This document shows positions 34,171 to 40,994 of a stretch of DNA of 40,994 nt, one piece after another. Position 1 is the first letter of the stretch. Each line of letters starts with the position of its first letter. The stretch spans positions 1 through 40,994 of the forward strand of contig CALJVP010000016.1 of the NCBI GenBank assembly GCA_937773605.1, given 5' to 3'. The translations under genes and the position numbers were made by a program. Origin of the DNA: an uncultured SAR86 cluster bacterium. GTDB lineage: Bacteria; Pseudomonadota; Gammaproteobacteria; Magnimaribacterales; Magnimaribacteraceae. Below the pieces are notes generated by a model. It was not told where the DNA came from. It saw only the letters and a list, made by a program, of their open reading frames with translations, and did no database searches.

Positions 34171-35175
34171 ATGAAAGGTTTAATTTTACTAATGCTGGTA
34201 TCCATATTTTCATTGAGCAGCTTTGCACTGGGAGACCCAGCTCCCATGGATGATGCAGAATTTAATCAGACCCTTAAAGATATATCTAATTGGGGTAGGT
34301 GGGGTGATGATGATCAGTTAGGAACTCTCAACACCATAACACCGAGAAAAAAAGTAAAGGCTTCTAGGCTGGTTAAGAAAGGAATATCTGTTTCCTTAGA
34401 GCTAGAACTCAACAAGATCCAAGACATGGTTAATCAAAAACCTTTTGAGCACGAAGTCTTTGTGTTTGGAGGAGAAGAATCATTTGAAGGTATGGAAATG
34501 GGTTCAACACAAGCAGCCGGAGATGTATTCAAAATAGATTACCACGGGTTCGGACATTCACATTTAGACGGAATTAACCACTTTGCTGTCAATGGAAAGA
34601 TGTACAACGGGTTTCCTTTTGATCCTAATATCCCTAATGGTTTTAGCAATCTAGGAATAGAGAATATTGGTAAAGAAGGAATCTTCACCAGAGGGGTTTT
34701 AATGGATTTCCCTAAATTCTTGGGAAAAGATTACCTCAAGCCAGGCCAAGCACTAACCGTAGAAGACTTAGAGGCTTGGGAAAAAGCAGCCAGGGTTAAA
34801 GTTTCTTCGGGAGACGTACTGCTCATTAGGACAGGGCGTTGGAAGCAAGTTGAAATTGATGGGTTGTGGAACTTTATTGAAGAGGCCGCTGGTATGCATG
34901 CCTCAGTAGCAACTTGGTTGAAAGAGAGGGATGTAGCCGCAATAGGATGTGATGGGGTATCGGATGTCATGCCTTCAGGTGTAGAAGGCAAGCTTAACCC
35001 TCTTCATGAATTGGTTTTAGTTGGACTGGGCATGCCAATTTTTGATAATTTAGATTTAGAAGAATTGGCTCGTGTTTCCACTGAGGAAAAAAGGAACACT
35101 TTTCTTTTTGTAGCAGCTCCCATGAGAGTTAAAGGAGCAACAGGAAGTCCCTTAAACCCTATAGCTGTTTTTTAG
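34171..35175 (+). CDS. Secreted cyclase-family metal hydrolase
   Basis: A 334-residue protein of the putative-cyclase / kynurenine-formamidase-like family (Cyclase PF04199), metal-dependent hydrolases acting on amide, ester or lactone bonds. A signal peptide (1-19, ending SSFAL) makes it periplasmic or exported. The metal motif is HSHLDGINH (129-137; His131, Asp133, His137), with an extra His125 and His129. GTLNTITPRKK (51-61) and DGVSDVMPSG (late) are also family features. A strong AGGAG ribosome-binding site lies 7 bases before the ATG. Its 3' end overlaps the convergent GH5-like gene by 17 bases. Kynurenine formamidase proper is unlikely given the export signal. Confidence 0.85.
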   Translation: MKGLILLMLVSIFSLSSFALGDPAPMDDAEFNQTLKDISNWGRWGDDDQLGTLNTITPRKKVKASRLVKKGISVSLELELNKIQDMVNQKPFEHEVFVFGGEESFEGMEMGSTQAAGDVFKIDYHGFGHSHLDGINHFAVNGKMYNGFPFDPNIPNGFSNLGIENIGKEGIFTRGVLMDFPKFLGKDYLKPGQALTVEDLEAWEKAARVKVSSGDVLLIRTGRWKQVEIDGLWNFIEEAAGMHASVATWLKERDVAAIGCDGVSDVMPSGVEGKLNPLHELVLVGLGMPIFDNLDLEELARVSTEEKRNTFLFVAAPMRVKGATGSPLNPIAVF

Positions 35176-36226
35176 AAGCGGTTATTTTCTTTATAAAAGC
35201 GACTTCTTCATCATCATAAGGGGATCCGTTTATCCTAAGAATATCGTGGAACCAAACTTCTGGCTCTGGAATATTGTCTTCTGCTTGCAGAAAATCTCCG
35301 TCTTCTTTTTTCTTATGAAGGTCCAAGATGGTTGCCCACCCAAAATGGGTTTGGCTCTTGCCAGCAACTAAACCCCAGTTATAGCAACCAACATTATAAT
35401 TTTTGAAAATAGGCATACTAAATTGGAATGTAGTACCAAATTCTCTTGCCATGTACTCTGTGCACAATAGAGGTCTTCCTATTTTCTTTAGCTTAACTAT
35501 GGTCTCCTCAAGTTTATCTGATTCGTAGGTATGAAATGTTATGACGTCTGAATTCTTAGCATTCAGTTCAATAATTTCTTCTCCAACAGACCCATCCATG
35601 CAGGATGTTAGCGGCTGAGAAGGTCTTATAGATTGAGCCCATTCCCAAGTTAGCTTAAGAAGTCTTAAAGACTTTTCTCCCACTCCAAACTGACCGGGTT
35701 CGTTATACAAATCCCACATTAGAATCCTATCATCTGTTTTATATTTTTCTAAAATCTCTTTTACAAAAGTTTCGAGTCTTATTAACTCTGATTGTTTGAT
35801 TGTTTCATCGTGAATTGCATGTACAAGTTCCATTCCTGGGCTTTGCTTCCAGCCAGAGTTGTGCACCCCAGTAACTGGCAATGGTTGCTGCCCTTTCTTA
35901 GGATAAGGCCTGTGGCAGTCATCGAATAACACTAAGATGGGCTTAATGGAGTGCAAGGAACAAACATCTAGAAAAGTATCCAATTTATTAGAAAAATTTG
36001 TAGGATCGTCCCACAGAAGGTCATGCAAATAAACTCTTAAACTATTGAAACCAAGATCTTTTGCCCAGCTTATTTCTTTGTTTATCAGATCGGTATCAAA
36101 AGTTTCATCTTGAAACATTTCAAGCTGATTGATGGCTGAGCTCGGTAAGAAGTTACACCCAACCAACCAAGGTTGTTTATCGTACCAAGAATTAGCCTTG
36201 TCTTTAGTCCATTGCGTCATGTGCAT
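35159..36226 (-). CDS. GH5-like TIM-barrel glycoside hydrolase
   Basis: A 355-residue (beta/alpha)8-barrel protein resembling glycoside hydrolase clan A (GH5-type; relatives are often labelled cellulase or 1,4-beta-xylanase). The acid/base Glu176 follows Asn in WDLYNEPGQF (171-180), and the nucleophile is expected at Glu257 in LLCTEYMAREFG. FNSLRVYLHDLLWDDP (60-75) and FHTYES are further barrel-strand motifs. No signal peptide is visible, so it is probably cytoplasmic and would act on imported oligosaccharides or glycosides. The ATG at 36220 (two codons later) is an alternative start. The gene is divergent from the secreted esterase and overlaps the cyclase gene at its 3' end. Substrate unknown. 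Confidence 0.78.
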   Translation of the reverse strand: MHMTQWTKDKANSWYDKQPWLVGCNFLPSSAINQLEMFQDETFDTDLINKEISWAKDLGFNSLRVYLHDLLWDDPTNFSNKLDTFLDVCSLHSIKPILVLFDDCHRPYPKKGQQPLPVTGVHNSGWKQSPGMELVHAIHDETIKQSELIRLETFVKEILEKYKTDDRILMWDLYNEPGQFGVGEKSLRLLKLTWEWAQSIRPSQPLTSCMDGSVGEEIIELNAKNSDVITFHTYESDKLEETIVKLKKIGRPLLCTEYMAREFGTTFQFSMPIFKNYNVGCYNWGLVAGKSQTHFGWATILDLHKKKEDGDFLQAEDNIPEPEVWFHDILRINGSPYDDEEVAFIKKITASKKQL

Positions 36227-36301
36227 TAGAGTATCAGAAAATTTAGATTTGTATAAAGTAAGCTCATCGGTCTATGATTTTCCATGATAATTTAAATAAC
36301 T

Positions 36302-37273
36302 ATGAATAAAATAATCGCATCTTCTCTTCTTTTCTTATTTACTGTTTTCCATGGCAATCTCTACTCTGGAGTTGATTTTGAACCTTTTACAGGTGAAAAG
36401 AAATTAATGCATCAAGAATTAGAACGTTCTTATTTTTTACATGTACCTAAAGGGCTAAAAGCAAACGCACCATTGATGGTGGTAATGCATGGTTATACCG
36501 GTTCGGCTAAAGGCATTATGGATTACTCAAAAATGAACAACTTAGCAGATGAGAATGGTTTCGTGATTGTTTATCCTCAAGGGACGGTTGATACACGCGA
36601 AAATACTTTTTTTAATGTAGGTTATGATTTCCATTCGGAATCAACCGTTGATGATGTTAATTTTATTCGAGCTCTGGTGACACAACTTCAAATTACTTAC
36701 CGAACTAGTTCGGAAAAGACCTTTGCTACTGGTATGTCTAATGGTGGAGATATGAGTTTCCTTTTGGCATGCACTTCTTCAGATTTATTTAGAGCAGTTG
36801 CTCCTATTGCTGGAGTGATGATGAAAGAGACTCTTGAATCTTGTAACCCGTTAAGGCCTATTCCAATTTTTGAGATACACGGAACAGAAGATAAAGTATC
36901 ACTCTTTGAAGGCGACATGAAAAATGAGGGAGGGTGGGGAGCGTATTATGATTTGCCTTCAACGATTTCCTTCTGGGTAAACCAACACAAATTAACGGAA
37001 ATTGATTCCAAAAAGTTAGAAGATAAAGATACAGAAGATGGAAGTGTTATTACTTTTGATCGTCACTTTGCTGAGGGTAATTCTAATGAAGTTTGGTTTT
37101 ATAAAGTGGAAGGTGGGACTCATACGTGGCCGGGATGGGAAATGGATCTGAAGTGGTGGAAGAATCCTCTAGCTTGGTATTATATAAATTATGAAATGAC
37201 GGGAAACAATGACATTGATACCAGTAAAGAAGTCTGGTCCTTTTTCAGTAAGTACATTTCCGCAGAAGAATAA
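36302..37273 (+). CDS. Secreted PHB-depolymerase/feruloyl-esterase-like hydrolase (LpqC family)
   Basis: A 323-residue alpha/beta hydrolase with an N-terminal signal peptide (about 1-22). The family is the esterase/PHB depolymerase group that includes LpqC and feruloyl esterases. The nucleophile Ser146 is in ATGMSNGGD (142-150), Asp197 is in HGTEDKVS, and His274 in EGGTHTWPG. The oxyanion strand is VVMHGYTGSAKG (60-71). It would cleave polyester or aryl-ester bonds outside the inner membrane. It stands between a divergent GH5-like gene and a convergent small Cys-rich secreted protein, 4 bases away. Natural substrate unknown. Confidence 0.87.
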   Translation: MNKIIASSLLFLFTVFHGNLYSGVDFEPFTGEKKLMHQELERSYFLHVPKGLKANAPLMVVMHGYTGSAKGIMDYSKMNNLADENGFVIVYPQGTVDTRENTFFNVGYDFHSESTVDDVNFIRALVTQLQITYRTSSEKTFATGMSNGGDMSFLLACTSSDLFRAVAPIAGVMMKETLESCNPLRPIPIFEIHGTEDKVSLFEGDMKNEGGWGAYYDLPSTISFWVNQHKLTEIDSKKLEDKDTEDGSVITFDRHFAEGNSNEVWFYKVEGGTHTWPGWEMDLKWWKNPLAWYYINYEMTGNNDIDTSKEVWSFFSKYISAEE

Positions 37274-37286
37274 TTCTTTATTCTTC
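37265..37286. terminator. Hairpin spanning two convergent stop codons
   Basis: A 7-bp inverted repeat (GAAGAAT / ATTCTTC) with an 8-base loop covers the stop codon of the esterase gene and the end of the convergent small secreted-protein gene. The plus strand continues CTCTTTT, and the minus strand gives a similar symmetric hairpin. It is a candidate bidirectional terminator placed within coding ends. Confidence 0.4.
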
Positions 37287-37496
37287 CTCTTTTAAGCATT
37301 TGGTCACGCCTTTAACAAAGATCCCACTTCTTGCTATTTCACATTGCTCTCGTATTCTGAAAGGCTGAAGATATTGAAACCAACCACAGTCAATACAAGG
37401 CTTTACGTATAAATAATAGCCTTTTGCAGATATTTGCCCCGAAGTTATAAGAAGAAATAAGAATAGTAATAAGGTTAATTTCTTTATTAAGAACAT
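37278..37496 (-). CDS. Small secreted protein with four cysteines
   Basis: A 72-residue protein that I do not recognise. A basic start (MFLIKKL) and a strong hydrophobic stretch to ISAKG (about residue 25) form a signal peptide. The mature part, about 47 residues, is rich in aromatic residues and has four cysteines in the pattern KPCIDCGW ... REQCEI ... TKCLKEE, suited to two disulfides or a metal site. Its ATG overlaps the stop codon of the upstream PhyH gene by one base (TAATG), so translation is probably coupled. A CxxC-like element is present, but this alone does not show a redox role. Confidence 0.65.
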   Translation of the reverse strand: MFLIKKLTLLLFLFLLITSGQISAKGYYLYVKPCIDCGWFQYLQPFRIREQCEIARSGIFVKGVTKCLKEEE

Positions 37497-38479
37497 TACT
37501 TTTTGTTTGGCTTCAATTCTTTTATACGTTTAGGTTCTATATCAATAATATGATCCATGGAGCTCTCAATTCTGCCGTAAGCGTTCCAGACCTTAAAACC
37601 GAGTCTGGATTTTAGTTTTTCTGAGCAAGATTCCCATAAATCCCTATCTAAACCCAATGTTTGATTTTCTTGTTGACGAAATTGAGGAGAACAAAAAGTG
37701 GTTAAAACCCCCAATCTATCTGAGTTACCAGTATTTGCTCCAGTGCCATGCCACAGTCTCCCATCAAAAACCATTAACGTTCCTGCTTTGGCTTCCGCAT
37801 TTAATATCGGGTAGACAGTTTGATCTTGCTGATTGGGATGTGCACCGGATAAATGTGAACCAGCCACTAATTCTGTGGCCCCGTTACTTTTTGAAAAGTC
37901 AGACAGCATCCACATGCAATTGGCTACAACCGGCGGAGAAATTCCTAAGGTCTCATCGGGTTCTATAAAAGAAGAAGCTGCTGATCTTTTTATTTCAGAT
38001 GGTCGAAGATAATCTTCTTGAGGCTTAATAGGTTGCGGCATCCACCATTGATCTGTGTGAAGTCCCATTCTGACGCCTCCAGGCTTGGCTATATTCGCTG
38101 AATGCGTGGAAAGAATAAATTCTTTCCCAAGAATATGACCAACCAATTCATCCACCAGGGGATGAACAACCATATCTCTAAAGCACTGCCCTTTGTTGGC
38201 TAACATCCACAACCTTTGATTAACCCCGCCATTTCCTTTACTGAATGAAGACTGATCAATTCTGTCATCTTTCATTTTTATTTCTTGGTCAGGACCTCCG
38301 TCTCTAAAAGATAAACCCATCTCTTCTTCTGCGGCAGCTTGTTCAAGTAGCCTATTTTTTGATTCCGTAAAGAAGTCACCGGTTATAGCGTCTTTTATAA
38401 GACAAAACCCAAATTTTCTTAAGTCTCTTTTTGCTTGTTCGGTATCCGCTGTGGGATCCGGCCCGTAATCTAAAATCAT
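37496..38479 (-). CDS. Phytanoyl-CoA dioxygenase family protein (327 aa)
   Basis: A 327-residue PhyH-type Fe(II)/2-oxoglutarate oxygenase. The triad is His141 and Asp143 (GLHTDQWW) with His244 (GRLWHGTG), and Arg255 in SDRLGV fits the 2-oxoglutarate site. VAGSHLSGAH and the KAGTLMVFDGR segment are typical of the family. It lacks the long N-terminal extension of the 410-residue paralogue. It is divergent from the 302-residue PhyH gene 43 bases away and is followed, with a one-base overlap, by a small secreted Cys protein. Substrate unknown. Confidence 0.88.
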   Translation of the reverse strand: MILDYGPDPTADTEQAKRDLRKFGFCLIKDAITGDFFTESKNRLLEQAAAEEEMGLSFRDGGPDQEIKMKDDRIDQSSFSKGNGGVNQRLWMLANKGQCFRDMVVHPLVDELVGHILGKEFILSTHSANIAKPGGVRMGLHTDQWWMPQPIKPQEDYLRPSEIKRSAASSFIEPDETLGISPPVVANCMWMLSDFSKSNGATELVAGSHLSGAHPNQQDQTVYPILNAEAKAGTLMVFDGRLWHGTGANTGNSDRLGVLTTFCSPQFRQQENQTLGLDRDLWESCSEKLKSRLGFKVWNAYGRIESSMDHIIDIEPKRIKELKPNKK

Positions 38480-38522
38480 TATTTAATGATGTTATCATAG
38501 AAAATACTTAGATTTAGACAAA

Positions 38523-39431
38523 GTGAAAGATATGAATAAAACTGATTTGAAAGATCTTACTTACTTAGAATACCCACCTTTAACTGATGATCTTGAGCTG
38601 GCCAAGTCCCATTTGGATGACTATGGAGTTGCCATAATTCAAGATGTCTTGTCTTCAGAAAGCGTTAAAGAAATTAAAGAAAGATTGGAAGAGCAATTTT
38701 ACGGTGAAGAAAAATATAACGTAGGATCAAAATCCAGAGGTGATGAAGGGTTTGGACAAGAGGTAAAAGAAGAAGAGAAAGTCAGCAGATTGGTTTGGAA
38801 TTTAATTAATAAAGGTGACTGTTTCTTGCAATTCATAGACCATCCGAAGATTCTTCCACTAATCCAACATGCTATAGGCGAAAAAGTTATCTTGTGTTCA
38901 ATGGGCGCCCACATGAATGGCAGTAACAATCAAAGAATGCCTCTTCATCAAGATCAATGGCCGCTCGTTCCGCACCCAATGGACTTTAATTTCATGGCCA
39001 ATTCCATGGTTCTAATTTCAGATAATTCACCTGAGAATGGTGGCACAAGATTAATTCCTGGTTCTCATAAATGGCCATTAATAGATTACAAAAGTGCCAA
39101 CTCTGATGAAGTCCAAAATAACGTGCAGTCCATAACTGCTCCTGCCGGTAGTGCAATTATTTGGTCAGGTAGAGTCTGGCATGGAAATGGACTCAACAGG
39201 TCAGGGGAGATTAGAAGTAATATTTCCACTGCTTACTTTCAGCCTTGGGTAAGACCACAAGAAAATCATACCTATAGCGTGAGAAAAGAAGTTTTGGAAA
39301 AACTAACAGACAAGCAAAGGCATATTTTAGGATTCTCTCCTTTTGGAACTTTGGGAGGTCATGACGGCTCCAGCGTTTCACCGGCAGAATTTGACAGGGA
39401 CAGAGAATCCATAGGAGTTTTAAAGCCCTGA
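38523..39431 (+). CDS. Phytanoyl-CoA dioxygenase family protein (302 aa)
   Basis: A 302-residue PhyH-type Fe(II)/2-oxoglutarate oxygenase with the triad His142 and Asp144 (LHQDQWP) and His220 (RVWHGNG). Arg231 is the probable 2-oxoglutarate contact, and LIPGSHKWP is the family turn. The start is uncertain: GTG at 38523 or ATG at 38532, three codons later. The conserved core begins well after both, so the choice does not affect the call. It is divergent from another PhyH gene, and the amidase follows in the same direction after 34 bases, probably in one transcript. Substrate unknown. Confidence 0.88.
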   Translation: MKDMNKTDLKDLTYLEYPPLTDDLELAKSHLDDYGVAIIQDVLSSESVKEIKERLEEQFYGEEKYNVGSKSRGDEGFGQEVKEEEKVSRLVWNLINKGDCFLQFIDHPKILPLIQHAIGEKVILCSMGAHMNGSNNQRMPLHQDQWPLVPHPMDFNFMANSMVLISDNSPENGGTRLIPGSHKWPLIDYKSANSDEVQNNVQSITAPAGSAIIWSGRVWHGNGLNRSGEIRSNISTAYFQPWVRPQENHTYSVRKEVLEKLTDKQRHILGFSPFGTLGGHDGSSVSPAEFDRDRESIGVLKP

Positions 39432-39436
39432 TCAGC

Positions 39437-39455
39437 TGATCTTTTCCTAAGATCA
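39437..39455 (+). other. Hairpin between PhyH and amidase genes
   Basis: A 7-bp inverted repeat (TGATCTT / AAGATCA, 5-base loop) ends 10 bases before the amidase ATG. No T-run follows. It might affect amidase translation or act as an mRNA-processing signal, but it may also be chance in AT-rich DNA. Confidence 0.25.
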
Positions 39456-39465
39456 ACGAAACAAG

Positions 39466-40920
39466 ATGAAAGACACTTCTAACTCATTAGAACTCCCTGA
39501 TCCTATTTGGACTGATGCTCTAACGATCTGTGAAGACCTTAGAGCCGGTAACGTTTCTGCTGAAGATTTGATGACAAATATCTACCAAAGAATTAACCAA
39601 ATTAACCCTAAAGTAAATGCAATTGTTAATCTCTTGCCTGAAAAAGAGGCCATAGAATTAGCTAGGCATGCCGATAGCGTTCCTTTGTCTGAAAGAGGGG
39701 TACTGCATGGATTGCCCATGGCAATGAAAGATTCAGTAGCCATCAAGGGGTTTGCAACTACCCTAGGATTTCAGCCGTTTGCAGAAAGAATTGAAACTCA
39801 GGATAGCCCTTTTGCTGAGAGAATGCGTAAGGCAGGAGTTATATTTATAGGGCACACGAACATGCCAGAATTTGGTTTGGGCTCCAATACTTTTAACTCT
39901 GTGTTTGGAGCTACGCACAATCCTTATGACTTAAATAAGACGGCTGGTGGAAGCAGCGGTGGTGCAGCAGTAGCCTTAGCAACTGATATGTTGCCTCTTG
40001 CAGATGGAAGCGACATGGGCGGTTCGCTTCGTAACCCAGCAAGTTTTTGTAATGTTGTTGGTTTTAGACCTTCCATCGGAAGGACACAAAAGAATTTAGG
40101 AGCCGCTTGGTACGGAAGGCTTGTTACCACCGGACCTATGGCTAAAACTGTTAAAGATACTGCACTGCTTATGTCGGTTATGTCCGGTTCTGATATTTCT
40201 GACCCTTTAAATCTATCTGATTCTGGTGAAGATTTCATGGCAGCACTTACCCCCTATGAATTAAATAAAGATAATCCACTGAAGGTTGCAGTTAGCCCTA
40301 GCCTGGGAGAGTTGCCCATTGATGGAAAAGTAGTGGACATTATTCATGCAGCAGGACAAACCTTCAAGAAATTAGGCGCTGAAATAACTTACGCTGATCC
40401 TCCCTTGAAAGGTGCCATGGAAGCTTTTCAAATCCAGCGAGCGGTTGGTTTGAGAGGTCTGGGAAAAATGTTAGACCAAAGCGTAGATGACTGGCGCAAA
40501 TACGCTAAAGAAACAGTCATTTGGAATATTGAGAAAGGCCAATCTCTATCGATTGATGAGATGATAAAAGCTGAAATAATTCGCACCAATATCTATGCGG
40601 ATATAGCCAGTTTTTTTCAAGAATACGACGTTTTATTATTACCTTCGGCGCAAGTGCCTCCCTTTGATCTTTCTAAAGAGTGGGTGGAAGAAATTGAAGG
40701 CACTAAATTAGATACTTATATAGACTGGATGGCAGTTTGTTGCATGATCACGGTCACTGGACTACCGGCCATATCGGTCCCAGGTGGATTCACTAAAGAA
40801 GGACTTCCTGTAGGGATTCAGCTGGTAGGTAAGCCTCGTGGTGACATAGAGCTTCTGAAAATAGCGCATCTTTTTGAAACTAAAACTAACTTCTATAAAA
40901 TGAAGCCTTCTGACTTCTAA
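39466..40920 (+). CDS. Amidase signature-family hydrolase
   Basis: A 484-residue amidase of the signature family (GatA/FAAH-like). The Ser-cisSer-Lys triad is Lys88 (PMAMKDSVA), Ser163 (AGGSSGGAAVA) and Ser187 (DGSDMGGSLRNP); the spacing of 24 between the two serines matches the family. GFRPSIGRTQ follows as in other catabolic amidases. No signal peptide is visible. It hydrolyses carboxamides, but a GatA role in tRNA amidation is unlikely because no gatB or gatC is near and the protein resembles stand-alone amidases. It is downstream of a PhyH gene in the same direction. Substrate unknown. Confidence 0.9.
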   Translation: MKDTSNSLELPDPIWTDALTICEDLRAGNVSAEDLMTNIYQRINQINPKVNAIVNLLPEKEAIELARHADSVPLSERGVLHGLPMAMKDSVAIKGFATTLGFQPFAERIETQDSPFAERMRKAGVIFIGHTNMPEFGLGSNTFNSVFGATHNPYDLNKTAGGSSGGAAVALATDMLPLADGSDMGGSLRNPASFCNVVGFRPSIGRTQKNLGAAWYGRLVTTGPMAKTVKDTALLMSVMSGSDISDPLNLSDSGEDFMAALTPYELNKDNPLKVAVSPSLGELPIDGKVVDIIHAAGQTFKKLGAEITYADPPLKGAMEAFQIQRAVGLRGLGKMLDQSVDDWRKYAKETVIWNIEKGQSLSIDEMIKAEIIRTNIYADIASFFQEYDVLLLPSAQVPPFDLSKEWVEEIEGTKLDTYIDWMAVCCMITVTGLPAISVPGGFTKEGLPVGIQLVGKPRGDIELLKIAHLFETKTNFYKMKPSDF

Positions 40921-40946
40921 ATAGAATACAGTTAGAAATTAATTTA

Positions 40947-40994
40947 GCCTCCTTAGCTCAGTTGGTAGAGCAGAAGACTCTTAATCTTTTGGTC
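40947..40994 (+). tRNA. tRNA-Lys (CTT), 5' part cut by window end
   Basis: The first 48 bases of a tRNA: acceptor strand GCCTCCT, D-arm GCTC...GAGC, anticodon stem GAAGA / TCTTT with loop CTCTTAA (anticodon CTT, Lys), then the start of the variable loop. The T-arm and 3' end lie beyond the window. It stands 26 bases after the amidase stop codon and closes the accessory block. Confidence 0.8.

Noticed and set aside
39466-40920. GatA subunit of tRNA amidotransferase
   Set aside because: No gatB or gatC nearby, and the context is catabolic; a stand-alone amidase is the simpler reading.
1-40994. CRISPR array, insertion sequence, prophage or replication origin
   Set aside because: No regularly spaced repeats, transposase, integrase, phage gene or cluster of DnaA-box-like sites was seen on reading both strands.

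Overview
The window is about 41 kb of dense, AT-rich bacterial DNA with no intergenic gap above 165 bases. Gene content and order are gammaproteobacterial: lptD-surA-pdxA-rsmA-apaH beside divergent amgK-murU, rpe-trpEGDC, fis-purH-purD, rsmE-gshB-ruvX, and dnaG-rpoD. The low GC, tight overlaps, and the many phytanoyl-CoA-type dioxygenases together with a GMC oxidoreductase, hot-dog dehydratases and secreted hydrolases suggest a streamlined marine heterotroph of the SAR86 type. That placement is inference; no rRNA is present.

Layout. 80-3692 (-): a likely lipid or CoA-thioester cassette of a phosphotransferase-fold kinase, two hot-dog dehydratase-like proteins and an MFS transporter. 3778-11735 (-): the envelope, cofactor and RNA-maturation operon lptD, surA, pdxA, rsmA, apaH, cca and a pteridine-reductase-like SDR. 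11828-18060 (+): amgK-murU (MurNAc recycling), rpe, and trpE-G-D-C (chorismate and anthranilate to indole-glycerol phosphate). 18225-18845 (-): two tandem small RRM proteins, separated from trpC by a cluster of hairpins. 18947-22707 (-): fis-purH-purD-coq7, with a recognisable promoter before fis. 22815-23390 (-): a histidine phosphatase. 23445-29341 (+): rsmE, gshB, ruvX, dnaG, rpoD, followed by a CAU tRNA best read as tRNA-Ile2. 29471-40920: an accessory catabolic block of alternating orientation (YeiH-like exporter, SDR, GMC oxidoreductase, three PhyH-type dioxygenases, secreted cyclase-family hydrolase, GH5-like glycosidase, secreted PHB-depolymerase-like esterase, small secreted Cys protein, amidase), closed by the 5' part of a tRNA-Lys cut by the window end.

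The core half is conserved housekeeping with several departures from textbook residues: a D21E change and loss of the HD motif in Cca, a Cys4 instead of Cys3-His zinc site in DnaG, and only three cysteines in mature LptD. The tRNA-bounded block is the least explained part: its enzymes look like oxidative and hydrolytic steps on unknown organic substrates. I found no CRISPR array, insertion sequence, integrase, phage gene or obvious new defence system.
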